A stretch of 64,000 nucleotides of DNA from Flavobacteriales bacterium. GTDB taxonomy: Bacteria; Bacteroidota; Bacteroidia; Flavobacteriales_D; Crocinitomicaceae. A program made the position numbers and the translations under genes. Position 1 is the stretch's first letter; each line of letters opens with the position of its first letter. Of this stretch, positions 39,860 through 50,425 are shown in pieces. The stretch spans positions 1 to 64,000 of the forward strand of contig CANMHB010000008.1 of the NCBI GenBank assembly GCA_947497485.1, read 5' to 3'. The notes beneath the pieces are model-generated. The model saw nothing but the letters and a program-made list of their open reading frames with translations, had not been told where the DNA came from and ran no database searches.

Positions 39860-40788
39860 TGCTCCGCGCTGAAAACATATCACTTCATTTTGATAAGGTC
39901 ATTCTAAAAAATGTCAACTTCAAACTGAATTCAGGACAAATTATCGGCTTAGTCGGAAAAAGTGGAGCTGGAAAATCGTCTTTGTTAAAAATTCTTGCTG
40001 GGTTTTTAGCTCCAACGGATGGGAACCTATATTTTGGCGAAACCGAGTTACCTCCTTCAAACTCACTTCTCGTTCCGGGATATCGGAAAATATCCCTTGT
40101 CAATCAGGACTTCAAACTTGATCCGTATCACACTGTTTCAGAAAATATTCGCGAGTCAATTTTGCATTTACCAAACGATAAAAGGGAAAAACGCGTATCC
40201 AAAATGCTGCGGCTTTTCGAACTTACAAAAATCGCCGATCACCAAGCAAAGCAAATTTCAGGTGGTGAGCAGCAACGTGTTGCATTAGCTCGTGCAATTG
40301 CCATCCAACCACATTTTTTATTACTCGACGAACCTTTCGGTCATCTTGATACAGCCCTTCGAATTAAATTAAAAAATCATTTATTAGCCATTCGTGAAGA
40401 GGAAAATATCGGAATTTTACTGGTTTCACATGATGAACAAGATATACTTGGGCTATGCGATAAAGTTTGTATACTGAAAAATGGTCATTTAAGCCGAAAA
40501 CAAAATCCTGAGGATCTCTACTACAATCTTGCGAACCCTGCCCAAGCGATTATTTTTGGAGCTGTTAATAGCATTATGATAGAAGGTAAAAAAATCCATT
40601 TTCGTCCTGATGAATTTGAAATAAATTCAAAATCAGGCATTTCAGTTCAATATATTCGAAGTATCTTCGCGGGCGGTTATTACGAGAATATCTTTTTAAC
40701 TGAAAAAAACGAGCGAATAGTGCTATACAACAGCAACCCGATGGATAACATTAAATTTATCAATGTCCGAAGAAAAATCAATAAATAA
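39859..40788 (+). CDS. ABC transporter ATP-binding protein
   Basis: Walker A GLVGKSGAGKSSLLK, signature ISGGEQQRVALARAIA, Walker B LLLDEPFGHLD. Confidence 0.92.
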   Translation: MLRAENISLHFDKVILKNVNFKLNSGQIIGLVGKSGAGKSSLLKILAGFLAPTDGNLYFGETELPPSNSLLVPGYRKISLVNQDFKLDPYHTVSENIRESILHLPNDKREKRVSKMLRLFELTKIADHQAKQISGGEQQRVALARAIAIQPHFLLLDEPFGHLDTALRIKLKNHLLAIREEENIGILLVSHDEQDILGLCDKVCILKNGHLSRKQNPEDLYYNLANPAQAIIFGAVNSIMIEGKKIHFRPDEFEINSKSGISVQYIRSIFAGGYYENIFLTEKNERIVLYNSNPMDNIKFINVRRKINK

Positions 40789-41647
40789 GCATTGGTACTC
40801 TGTATTTTTCACAATTAAGGATGCTATAATCGAGTATATTCAGGAGGGAGCTTTTTTCCATGGCGCCGCACTAGCTTATTACACTTTATTTGCATTCGTT
40901 CCAATTGTTTACCTTACAACATCCATTTTCGGACGAATTTTCGGACAGAAAAATATGGAGAACATTACCATTGACTTGCTAAAAAATCGCGTTGGAATTA
41001 GCAATACCGATGACGTTATGTCTATTCTGCATCAGGTTAATTTCGACAAACCAAATCTGTTTTTAGAGATCATCAGTATTCTCGTATTACTGTATGGGTG
41101 TTCAGCTTTTTTTGTTTCCTTAAAACGCAGTATGAATGAATTTTTCAATATCAGCCGTAAAAAAAGACATGAAGAAAATATTTTGATGGATATCGTCGGT
41201 TTCCGATTTCTTTCTGTAGCCTATCTGGGAATATTCGCATTAATCATCATACTTTTTTATTTTACGCAAACGTTCGCTTTTTCGATCATCGAACATTGGA
41301 TGAAAAGCACAAGCGGATTTGTTGACGTCACGTTTTCCATTTTACAATATATTATTTCGATTCTGAGTAATATTCTAATTTTTGTTATCGTATTTAAATA
41401 CATCCATGATGGCTCAGTACCTTGGCGAATAGCGGTAGACGGCGCATTTGTGACCTCAATATTTTTGTTTGTTAGTCAATTAATAATTAAATACTACTTG
41501 ATAAATTACTTTTTTCTTGGTAACTTAGGAATCGCTGGTTCACTTTTTATTATGTTGGCATGGGTAAATTATTCGGCTCAAATTGTGTTTTTCGGCGCTA
41601 AGTACACATCCGTTTTGGCTAAAAAAAATGGAATATTAATAAAGTAG
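40763..41647 (+). CDS. YihY/BrkB family membrane protein
   Basis: 294 aa; GAALAYYTLFAFVPIVYLTTSIFGRIFG..WVNYSAQIVFFGAKYTSVLA. Confidence 0.88.
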   Translation: MSEEKSINKHWYSVFFTIKDAIIEYIQEGAFFHGAALAYYTLFAFVPIVYLTTSIFGRIFGQKNMENITIDLLKNRVGISNTDDVMSILHQVNFDKPNLFLEIISILVLLYGCSAFFVSLKRSMNEFFNISRKKRHEENILMDIVGFRFLSVAYLGIFALIIILFYFTQTFAFSIIEHWMKSTSGFVDVTFSILQYIISILSNILIFVIVFKYIHDGSVPWRIAVDGAFVTSIFLFVSQLIIKYYLINYFFLGNLGIAGSLFIMLAWVNYSAQIVFFGAKYTSVLAKKNGILIK

Positions 41648-41671
41648 AGTGCTTTTTTAAAAAGAACTAAA

Positions 41672-42592
41672 ATGAAGAAAATTCTTACTATTTTGATTTA
41701 TTGTTGCACGTTAATCCTCGTGATGAGTTGTGCTCAGGAATCCCTCAAAAATCCAATTTATAATACGACTGTATTTAGAGGACAACGCGGCGAAAAAGAA
41801 GTTACTTCGTTCAATAAAAATAGAGCAGAACGAGAAAAGTTATTAGCCGAAACCATCGAAAAAGCAGATGAAGCAAAAAGAAAATTAGAGGAGCAACAAG
41901 CTACTTTAAATTCGATTGATTCAACCGAAAGAATCGGTGATTTGGATGGTAAGTTAAAGATTATCTTTAACCGAACGCAACAAATCATTGATGAGTTAAA
42001 CAAAACTTCTCCTTACACCTCGGCTGGACAAGAAAAAACATTGAAACTTGCAGCAGAATTGAATGATTTAATGCATAATTACATTAATCCGCTTGCGAAA
42101 CTTGTCGAAGCGAACAAAGAAGTTGTACGGCTTGGTTCCGACATTAATTTCAGCACAGGTAGTGCGACACTTTCAAAAGAAGGAAAAAAGAAAATAAGTC
42201 AATTAGTTACGAATATTACGAACGAGATTGAAAAATGGAAAACGTATCTGAATCACCACAATGAAAATATCTTTAGTAATTCTGAATTTAAAACAATTAT
42301 TCTTATTAATGGATATGCTGATATGCAAGGAAGCATGGATGAAGCTACTCGTCAAAAGAACAACCTCGAGTTGTCTGAAAAACGAGCTAAAGCAGTAGCG
42401 GATGAACTAAATTTACAACTAACTGCAATCAAAGAAAAATATAAATTAACGTTCGAAATTCAAAGCAAAGGTCGCGGTGAAGAATTACCTGAAAATAATG
42501 CATCATCCTCTAAAAAAGGAGAGAATTCAACAAGAAGAATAAGTAGTATAAGTCTTGTTGTTGGGCCAAAAGTTTTATTGCTCAACGAGTAA
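41672..42592 (+). CDS. OmpA-like lipoprotein
   Basis: Lipobox-like LVMSCAQE; INFSTGSATLSKEGKKKISQL..INGYADMQG..LELSEKRAKAVADEL..KGRGEELP. Confidence 0.7.
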   Translation: MKKILTILIYCCTLILVMSCAQESLKNPIYNTTVFRGQRGEKEVTSFNKNRAEREKLLAETIEKADEAKRKLEEQQATLNSIDSTERIGDLDGKLKIIFNRTQQIIDELNKTSPYTSAGQEKTLKLAAELNDLMHNYINPLAKLVEANKEVVRLGSDINFSTGSATLSKEGKKKISQLVTNITNEIEKWKTYLNHHNENIFSNSEFKTIILINGYADMQGSMDEATRQKNNLELSEKRAKAVADELNLQLTAIKEKYKLTFEIQSKGRGEELPENNASSSKKGENSTRRISSISLVVGPKVLLLNE

Positions 42593-42595
42593 TTC

Positions 42596-45112
42596 TTATA
42601 AGAAAGCTGGTGGTTTTCTGATTTCGATTTTCGCATCTTTGAAAATAGACGAAGAATTTCGAATGCTGAATAGAAAACTCTTATTACCGCCAATTGGAAC
42701 CCAATAAAAAGATAGCATCCAACAATGCAAGTTTCTGTTTAAAGAAAAATAGGCATTCGTTAATCTTCCGTCTTTCAAATTGAAATTCACATTGCCCGAT
42801 AAGTTCCATCTTTTCGTAAATGTTACATCACCATTAAGTACTAAAGTCTGAACCTGGAAATAAGCATCTTTGTTATTGGCAGAAATTGATTGATTGGCAT
42901 TAAATGAAAGCACATGTGATAATGACATTTTCCAAGGAATTTCGAAGTAAATTGCTTGTTCAGGATGTAATGCAAAAAAGTTAAAATCACTTCGCCAATT
43001 GTCATTTAGCGAGGCATTATTCTCTGCTATTTTCTCACGTGATTTCTTCGGTGCAATCGTAATTGATGTATTGAAATTTGTTGACAAGAAACGACCGAGC
43101 CCTTGTCCATTTTGAATTGCATAATCCGAAATTGTCTTTCCTGTGCTATCAACCCAACCATATGGACTAAAATTCGCATTGGAAACAAAGTTTAACCAGT
43201 CAAAAGGGCTAATTCGTAAATTCAATGAAATATTGGATAGTTTCATCGAATCTTTCGTGAAATCATAGTTTCCATTGATTGAAAACTGATCAACCAATCG
43301 TACTTTTTCAAATCCAGTTACGGTATCTTTATCTGATTTGAATTTCATTTCGAGTGTATTGTTGATGCCAAATGTCAAGAAAGAAGCTTCACTTGTATTC
43401 CCAACACTATAGATACTTCGCTCATAAACTGAGTAGCTCACTGAAGATTGATTTACTCCTACATTGGCAGTTTGCAGTGGATTAAGCAAGGGAACAAATC
43501 GATACCCGATTGATGGTGTCATTAAATGACGTAATTTCGGCTTATTCTTACCGATGAATTGGTAATAAGAATAAAGGATCGTTGTCATATTCACATTCAT
43601 ATTGAATTCATGAGCCATTCCAAATTGGTTCAATGTATCTGTAGTCGTATTATTTAAAGTTGAATTATAGGTCTTGTTTACTTGCTGAAAATTCATCTTG
43701 TTTCCGTATGAAATTCCTGGCGTTATTTTAATTGCATTTCCAAACAATCCTGTCGTCGTTTGAAGGTTTATGTTTTGGGAAAATCCATTGAAAAACTGCT
43801 GTGAAATGCGTTCAAAATCTCCATTGGATAATAAGGTATCGGCAAAATTTGATCTGTTTTGACCTTCAAAGTTGTAGGTAAATCCAATGCGTTCAATGGT
43901 TTTTTTCCATTCTTTGTTAGAAGTTTTGAATAAGTTTTTGAAAGGAAAAACTCTGGTGAGATTGACATTCAAAACAGGACTGACAAGTGAGATGTTATTT
44001 GCAATAGAATTCTGTCTCAACGAAACTTTCATCCCCGTCGTAAGAGGTTTACCAGGAAAAAGTCGATTTATATTTATATCCGAGTTAAAACTATTACTGA
44101 AATATTCCGGATTAATTGGATCAAGGTTATTTTTTGAATTATTATCTGAAATGAAATTTACGTTTGAAGCAAAATTCCAATATGGATTCGACTTAGGTTC
44201 TTTGCGATGCGACCAAACAACTGAAACTTTATTCTGATTTGAATTTTCAGGAAAGCCAGAACGAAATTGCTGAAAGCCAAGCGACAATTTTCCTGAGAAA
44301 CCATATTTTTTAGCATAATCCAAATCGTTTCTCAATCCCCAACTTCCGCGACTATATAAATTAGCGTAAACCGAAGTTTGCAAGTAGTCACTTATTGGAA
44401 AATAATAGCCCAAATTTTGAAAACCAAATCCGTAGTTTGATAGAGGAATAAACTCTGGGAATAACAGACCATTCGTTCTTTCACGCTTTTTGGTCGGAAT
44501 TATTGCAAAAGGAAGTCCAAAAGGTGTTGGAATACCATTTAACCATAAATTCATTGGTCCTGTTACAATGCGTTCTTCAGGAACAATAACTCCTTTGGCT
44601 AATTGAAAATGATAATGAGGATCTTGTAAATCGCAAGTTGTGAGACGACCTTGCAACAAATGAACTTCCTCATTAGCCTGCCGTTTGGCAGTTCCCATCT
44701 TGAAATAAAATTCATCTTGTTTTATTGCTAATTCTTCGAGAAAACCTTTTTTAGTCTTTGTGTTGAAACGCATTCGTTCGCAATTAATCAACTCTGTTCC
44801 ATCAGAGAAAGTTGGAAACTCAACTTTATTACTGTCTTTGTCGTAACGATAACTTGCCGTGATTTCACTCGAATTCAAATCAACTAAAATATAACCAGCA
44901 GACATTTTCGTGTCTTCCATTTCAACGGTGGCCTGACCGTAAAGATGAATTTTTCGGGATTTTAGATCTGTGAAAATAGAGTCTTTTGCATTGTAGCGGA
45001 TAATATTCTCAATGGATTTATCTATTGTCACAACAGTATCTTGCGCCGTAACTTTTTTCGCAAAAAACATTATTAACATTAACACGAAGAAAAGTTGTCT
45101 TAATAGCCGCAT
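42596..45112 (-). CDS. lptD: LptD-like LPS assembly outer membrane protein
   Basis: OstA-like N-terminus (KIHLYGQATVEMEDTKMSAGYILVDLNSSEITA), long barrel; start at MRLLRQLFF (45112) avoids overlap with the divergent amidase. Confidence 0.8.
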   Translation of the reverse strand: MRLLRQLFFVLMLIMFFAKKVTAQDTVVTIDKSIENIIRYNAKDSIFTDLKSRKIHLYGQATVEMEDTKMSAGYILVDLNSSEITASYRYDKDSNKVEFPTFSDGTELINCERMRFNTKTKKGFLEELAIKQDEFYFKMGTAKRQANEEVHLLQGRLTTCDLQDPHYHFQLAKGVIVPEERIVTGPMNLWLNGIPTPFGLPFAIIPTKKRERTNGLLFPEFIPLSNYGFGFQNLGYYFPISDYLQTSVYANLYSRGSWGLRNDLDYAKKYGFSGKLSLGFQQFRSGFPENSNQNKVSVVWSHRKEPKSNPYWNFASNVNFISDNNSKNNLDPINPEYFSNSFNSDININRLFPGKPLTTGMKVSLRQNSIANNISLVSPVLNVNLTRVFPFKNLFKTSNKEWKKTIERIGFTYNFEGQNRSNFADTLLSNGDFERISQQFFNGFSQNINLQTTTGLFGNAIKITPGISYGNKMNFQQVNKTYNSTLNNTTTDTLNQFGMAHEFNMNVNMTTILYSYYQFIGKNKPKLRHLMTPSIGYRFVPLLNPLQTANVGVNQSSVSYSVYERSIYSVGNTSEASFLTFGINNTLEMKFKSDKDTVTGFEKVRLVDQFSINGNYDFTKDSMKLSNISLNLRISPFDWLNFVSNANFSPYGWVDSTGKTISDYAIQNGQGLGRFLSTNFNTSITIAPKKSREKIAENNASLNDNWRSDFNFFALHPEQAIYFEIPWKMSLSHVLSFNANQSISANNKDAYFQVQTLVLNGDVTFTKRWNLSGNVNFNLKDGRLTNAYFSLNRNLHCWMLSFYWVPIGGNKSFLFSIRNSSSIFKDAKIEIRKPPAFL

Positions 45113-45144
45113 GCGAGCTGAGTTATCTATGTAATTTTGAAACA

Positions 45145-46335
45145 ATGAGACAATTTGGTGCAAAACTACCAAAATTCATCGGGCTTTCAATAAACGAAAG
45201 CAGTTCCATTTTATTTGGATTTTTCTGCTGTTTCCTTATTTTTTCGAATTCATTCATCGGATTTTCTCAATCGAAAACAGAAAAGCAGGCTCTCAAGACG
45301 ATTGTTATCGATGCTGGTCACGGAGGAAAAGATCCAGGTTGTCATGGCGGATTTGCCCATGAAAAGCATGTTTGTTTGGCAATCGCCTTAAGGCTTGGTG
45401 AATTGATAAAATCCAAATACCCCAACATTAATGTAATTTACACCCGAGATAAAGATGTTTTTGTTGAACTAATCGAACGAGCAAATATTGCCAATCGTGC
45501 CAAGGCAGATCTATTTATCTGTATACATGCAAATGCGGGCAGCAATGTTGCATATGGAACCGAAAGCTATGTACTCGGACTTCATCGCACAGAGGCTCAA
45601 CAAAGGGTTGCTGAACGTGAGAATTCCATTATCTCATTGGAAGACGACAAAGGAGCAAAATACAAAGATTTTGATATGTCACCCGATGCAATAATCGCCA
45701 AGCAACTTCAGCTTTCTGTTTTCTTGGATCACTCGATATTGTTTGCGACAAATCTTCAAAAAGAATTCAAACGAATTGGTCGTTACGATCGAGGTGTAAA
45801 ACAAGCTGGATTTTTGGTTTTGTATAAAACCACAATGCCAAGTGTTTTAATCGAAACCGGATTTTTGACAAATCCAACAGAGGAAAATTTCTTAGGAAAA
45901 AATGATGGCCAAGAAAAAATGGCAAATTCCATGTTCAAGGCATTTGAGAATTATAAAAATCAATTGGAAGGTAAAGCCACAATTATTGAATCCACCAATA
46001 TTGTTACCCCAGAGAAAAAAGAAAATGAGGACATAAAAACTGAAAACAATAATGTTACAAAAGATAGCACAGGATTAATTTTCAGAATACAAATAGAAAC
46101 ATCTGGAAAAAAATTGGCAACCAATTCGACGAGATTCAAAGGACTTGAAATTTATGAATACCAAGAAAATAACCTATTTAAATATTGCACTGGGCTGTTT
46201 CAAAATGACCTAAAAACAGCGAAAGAATATAAAATAGAATTAATCGAAAAGGGCTTCAATAATGCATTTGTTGTTGCATTCTTAAACGGAGAACGAATTA
46301 GTATTGAAAAAGCTATTAAATTAGCAGAAAAATAA
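45145..46335 (+). CDS. N-acetylmuramoyl-L-alanine amidase (Amidase_3)
   Basis: TIVIDAGHGGKDPGCHGGFAHEKHVCLAIALRLGE..SVLIETGFLTNPTEENFL. Confidence 0.92.
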   Translation: MRQFGAKLPKFIGLSINESSSILFGFFCCFLIFSNSFIGFSQSKTEKQALKTIVIDAGHGGKDPGCHGGFAHEKHVCLAIALRLGELIKSKYPNINVIYTRDKDVFVELIERANIANRAKADLFICIHANAGSNVAYGTESYVLGLHRTEAQQRVAERENSIISLEDDKGAKYKDFDMSPDAIIAKQLQLSVFLDHSILFATNLQKEFKRIGRYDRGVKQAGFLVLYKTTMPSVLIETGFLTNPTEENFLGKNDGQEKMANSMFKAFENYKNQLEGKATIIESTNIVTPEKKENEDIKTENNNVTKDSTGLIFRIQIETSGKKLATNSTRFKGLEIYEYQENNLFKYCTGLFQNDLKTAKEYKIELIEKGFNNAFVVAFLNGERISIEKAIKLAEK

Positions 46336-46339
46336 CAAC

Positions 46340-47377
46340 TTGAAGTATTCAAAAGAGATAAAAGCAGGAATTATTGCCATACTTTCAATTGCTGTATTGG
46401 TTGCTGGTGTCAATTTTCTGAAAGGAAATAGTTTTTTTGGAGGAGACGACAAATACTACGCCTATTTTCCAAATTCTGGTCAATTAATGGTTTCAAGTAA
46501 TGTTACCTTGAATGGTGTTGTGGTAGGGAAAGTAATGGATGTTGCATATGTTCCGAGTAATCCAGCAGACAAACGTGTAAAAATAACGTTCAGTGTTCAA
46601 AATGAAGATGTTAAACTCCCAAAAGGAACAGTCATCGAAATTGGATCATTGGATTTACTCACAAAAGGTTTATTGGTTCAAATACCAGCCGATATCTCCA
46701 AAGGAAACTACAAACCGGGTGATGTTCTTCCGGGGAAACTTTCGGTCGACATGGTAACACAAGTTAAATCTTATGCAGATCCAATCTCGCAAAGACTACA
46801 AGCTATGATGAGTTCAATTGATAAAATGGTTGTTTCACTTTCTGCTTTTTGGGATGAAACGGCAACTTCTGAATTGGAAGGAAGCTTGAAACAAGTAAAA
46901 ATAACTATTCAGAAACTCGGGAACGTTGCGCAAGAATTGGAAGGATTTGTTTCTGAAGAAAAAGTACATTTCGCTCACATTATGAATAATGTAGAAAACA
47001 TTACTGGAAATCTTAAGAAAAGTAACGATCAAATTACATCCATTATTGGAAACACGAAGAAAATAACGGATGATCTTGTAACCGCCGATTTCAAAGGGGT
47101 AATTTTAAATGCTGAAACAACATTGAGGAAATTAAACAATGTATTATCTGAAGTTGAATCAGGAAAGGGTTCTATTGGTAAATTATTGCATGACGACAAG
47201 CTATACAACGAATTAGTTGAGACGAATAACGAGTTACAGAATTTAGCTTCTGACATTCAACTTCACCCGGAAAGATACATCCATTTTTCAGTCCTTGGAG
47301 CTAAAACGAAAGGCGTTCCGCTTACAGGTCCAGAAGAAAAAAAATTAAGAAAAATTTTAGATAGTATTCCTGAATAA
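46340..47377 (+). CDS. MlaD/MCE family protein
   Basis: MKYSKEIKAGIIAILSIAVLVAGVNFLKGNSFF..YYAYFPNSGQLMVSSNVTLNGVVVGKV; TTG start. Confidence 0.88.
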   Translation: MKYSKEIKAGIIAILSIAVLVAGVNFLKGNSFFGGDDKYYAYFPNSGQLMVSSNVTLNGVVVGKVMDVAYVPSNPADKRVKITFSVQNEDVKLPKGTVIEIGSLDLLTKGLLVQIPADISKGNYKPGDVLPGKLSVDMVTQVKSYADPISQRLQAMMSSIDKMVVSLSAFWDETATSELEGSLKQVKITIQKLGNVAQELEGFVSEEKVHFAHIMNNVENITGNLKKSNDQITSIIGNTKKITDDLVTADFKGVILNAETTLRKLNNVLSEVESGKGSIGKLLHDDKLYNELVETNNELQNLASDIQLHPERYIHFSVLGAKTKGVPLTGPEEKKLRKILDSIPE

Positions 47378-47384
47378 TTTAGGT

Positions 47385-48698
47385 ATGATAGCTCATTTAA
47401 TATTCGTTATTTTATTGATTACAAGCTTTGGTCTTTTTGGCTATAACGTTTGGAAAGTTCGCTACAATATTCTGCTTGGCCAAGATACCAACCGCACCGA
47501 TAATCGTTCTGAGCGCTGGAAAACAATGTTTTTGGTAGCATTTGGGCAGAAAAAAATGTTTACACGTCCAATTCCCGCTTTGCTACACCTGGCGATTTAT
47601 GCAGCTTTTGTAATAACACAAATCGAACTCATTGAAATTATTGCAGATGGTATTTCTGGAAGCCATCGGTTTTTCCATCATTCGCTGGGTGCCTTTTACA
47701 CATTTATGATCAGTTTTATTGAGATACTTTCTGTTGCTGCATTTATCGCTACAGTTGCATTCCTATGGCGAAGAAACATGCTAAAACTTCCAAGATTATC
47801 AATGCAAGAACTTAAAGGTTGGCCAATGAAAGATGCTAACCTGATTTTGATTATGGAAATCATTTTGATTTGTTTCATTTTCATGATGAATGGTGCTGAT
47901 GAAGTTGCGCAACAATTAAAATCGAATAACGGATATGGATTTACGATTAGTCAATTTGTTGGCCCAATGTTATTTGGGAAAATTAACTCTTTAGAAACTT
48001 TACATATAATCGAACAAATCGGTTGGTGGGGCCACGTAATTATGGTATTCACTTTTATGAATTACCTCCCCTATTCTAAGCACTTTCATATTTTTCTTGC
48101 ATTCCCGAATACGTATTATTCGAATCTTGAAAAGAAAGGTAAGTTTTCAAATATGGAATCTGTTACCAATGAAGTAAAATTGATGCTTGATCCCAATGCA
48201 GATCCATATGCGGCACCAGATCCAAACGCTGCGCCAACTCGTTTTGGAGCTAAAGACGTAACTGATTTGACCTGGAAGAATTTGTTAGATGCATATACTT
48301 GTACCGAATGTGGAAGATGTACATCATCTTGTCCTGCGAACTTAACAGGTAAAAAATTATCTCCCCGAAAAATCATGATGGATACCCGGGATCGTCTGAC
48401 AGAGGTAGGTGAAAATTGCAGAAAGCACGGGAAAGATTATTCCGATGGAAAAAGTTTATTAGGTGATTATATCACGGAAGAGGAAATTTGGGCTTGTACC
48501 AGCTGTAATGCATGTGTGCAAGAATGTCCAGTAAATATTGACCCACTTTCCATTATTGTAGATTTGAGGCGATTTTTAGTCATGGAGGAATCGAAAATTC
48601 CAACCGAACTTACTGGAATGTTAACGAATATAGAGAACAACGGAGCGCCTTGGCAATTTTCACCAAGTGATCGATTAAATTGGGCAAATGAAGAGTAA
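47385..48698 (+). CDS. Membrane-associated Fe-S oxidoreductase subunit (HdrC/NarI-like)
   Basis: Two 4Fe-4S motifs CTECGRCTSSCPA and CTSCNACVQECPV, N-terminal transmembrane segments. Confidence 0.88.
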   Translation: MIAHLIFVILLITSFGLFGYNVWKVRYNILLGQDTNRTDNRSERWKTMFLVAFGQKKMFTRPIPALLHLAIYAAFVITQIELIEIIADGISGSHRFFHHSLGAFYTFMISFIEILSVAAFIATVAFLWRRNMLKLPRLSMQELKGWPMKDANLILIMEIILICFIFMMNGADEVAQQLKSNNGYGFTISQFVGPMLFGKINSLETLHIIEQIGWWGHVIMVFTFMNYLPYSKHFHIFLAFPNTYYSNLEKKGKFSNMESVTNEVKLMLDPNADPYAAPDPNAAPTRFGAKDVTDLTWKNLLDAYTCTECGRCTSSCPANLTGKKLSPRKIMMDTRDRLTEVGENCRKHGKDYSDGKSLLGDYITEEEIWACTSCNACVQECPVNIDPLSIIVDLRRFLVMEESKIPTELTGMLTNIENNGAPWQFSPSDRLNWANEE

Positions 48699-49125
48699 CG
48701 AAAAGAAAGAAAATCAACTAATTGATTTAATAGAAGACGGACAACATGTTTCACCCGTGTTACCAGAACATGTAAAAAACTATTTAATTGACATTGACGG
48801 AACCATTTGTGATGACATTCCCAATGAGGAGCCTGAGCGCATGGAAACGGCTTTCCTTTATCCGGATGCTCTAGAAACGATCAATGGTTGGTATGACGAA
48901 GGACACATTATTACATTTTTCACCTCTCGTTTAGAAAGCCACAGAGATGTCACAGAGCGCTGGTTAGACAAACATGGGTTTAAATATCATGGTATCTTAA
49001 TGGGTAAACCTCGAGGAGGAAATTACCATTGGATTGACAACCATATTGTAAGAGCTACGAGATATACTGGGAAGTTCACCAATCTCGTGGAGAAAAGTGC
49101 AAATGTTCAAGTTTTTGAGGATTAA
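48688..49125 (+). CDS. HAD-superfamily phosphatase-like protein
   Basis: YLIDIDGTICDD..ITFFTSRLESHRDVTERWLDKHGFKYHGILMGKPRGGNYHWIDN. Confidence 0.8.
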   Translation: MKSNEKKENQLIDLIEDGQHVSPVLPEHVKNYLIDIDGTICDDIPNEEPERMETAFLYPDALETINGWYDEGHIITFFTSRLESHRDVTERWLDKHGFKYHGILMGKPRGGNYHWIDNHIVRATRYTGKFTNLVEKSANVQVFED

Positions 49126-49128
49126 GAT

Positions 49129-49917
49129 ATGAGTTTGAAAGTACCTACAATGGCCGAAATGATGGCTCAAGGAGAAACACCAGATGTTTTATTTTGGGTT
49201 GGTTGTTCCGGAAGTTTTGATGACCGAGCTAAGAAAATAACTAAGGCTGTAGTTAAAATACTGAACCACTGTCAAGTAAAGTTCGCAGTTTTAGGGACGG
49301 AGGAAAGCTGCACTGGAGATCCTGCAAAGCGAGCTGGAAATGAATTTACGTTTCAGATGCAAGCAATGATGAATATCCAGGTTTTGAATGGTTATGAAGT
49401 GAAACGCATTGTTACGGCTTGCCCTCATTGTTTTAATACGCTGAAAAACGAATATCCAGAACTCGGTGGCAATTATGAAGTAATTCATCATACGCAATTG
49501 ATTCAGGATTTAATCAATACTGGTAAACTAAAATTAGAAGGAAATCAAACCTTTAAGGGAAAGAAAATAACATTCCACGACCCTTGTTATCTTGGAAGAG
49601 CAAATGATGTTTATGAGGCTCCTCGAGCTTTGATTGAAAAGTTAGATGCCGAATTGGTAGAAATGAAGCGTTGTAAAACCAATGGTTTGTGTTGTGGTGC
49701 AGGTGGTGCTCAGATGTTCAAAGAAGCAGAAAAAGGAAATAAAGAAGTAAACATTGAACGAACGGAGGACGCACTTGCTGTCTATCCTTCAATTATTGCC
49801 ACAGGATGTCCTTTCTGCAACACCATGATGACAGATGGCATCAAAAATTTTGACAAAGAACAAGAAATAAAAGTACTCGATGTTGCCGAATTGATTGCCA
49901 ATGCTGCAGAACTTTAA
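49129..49917 (+). CDS. (Fe-S)-binding CCG-domain protein (HdrB/LutA-like)
   Basis: ITFHDPCYLGRANDVYEAPR..NGLCCGAGGAQMF..ATGCPFCNTMM. Confidence 0.9.
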   Translation: MSLKVPTMAEMMAQGETPDVLFWVGCSGSFDDRAKKITKAVVKILNHCQVKFAVLGTEESCTGDPAKRAGNEFTFQMQAMMNIQVLNGYEVKRIVTACPHCFNTLKNEYPELGGNYEVIHHTQLIQDLINTGKLKLEGNQTFKGKKITFHDPCYLGRANDVYEAPRALIEKLDAELVEMKRCKTNGLCCGAGGAQMFKEAEKGNKEVNIERTEDALAVYPSIIATGCPFCNTMMTDGIKNFDKEQEIKVLDVAELIANAAEL

Positions 49918-50344
49918 GAACCTCTTTCCAGAATTACCCGATCACAGTCGTGTTTGGCTATACTTAGCCAATCGTAAGTTAGATTCAACTGAATTGCATT
50001 ATGCCGAGGAGCAACTTCAATCTTTTTTAAAATCGTGGGCTGCACACGGAAAAAATTTGTTCTGTGATGGACGTTTTCTATTTGACCAATATTTAGTTCT
50101 AGTCGTTGATGAAAAGCAAGAGTCTGCATCAGGTTGTTCGATTGATAGCTCCGTTCGATTTGTCAAATCGCTTGGCAATGAATTAGGTGTTGATTTTTTC
50201 AATCGAATGAACGTACTAGAATTTGATGGTGAGAAAACAAATACCACAAACTACTTCGAAGCAATTGAAAAAAAGAGAACTTTTTTAAATCCATTGATAA
50301 AATCTTTGTCTGAATTGCGAGGTTCCTGGCTACAAAATGCCTAG
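49895..50344 (+). CDS. Conserved hypothetical protein
   Basis: 149 aa overlapping the upstream Fe-S gene by 23 nt; reads like a Bacteroidetes conserved protein of unknown function. Confidence 0.6.
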   Translation: MPMLQNFKNLFPELPDHSRVWLYLANRKLDSTELHYAEEQLQSFLKSWAAHGKNLFCDGRFLFDQYLVLVVDEKQESASGCSIDSSVRFVKSLGNELGVDFFNRMNVLEFDGEKTNTTNYFEAIEKKRTFLNPLIKSLSELRGSWLQNA

Positions 50345-50425
50345 AACACAAACCAATCCTAACGTCATAACAATTTCGAATCTCATTTAGTTGGCTTTTT
50401 GCTTATAATTAAGTAATTTAGGTTA

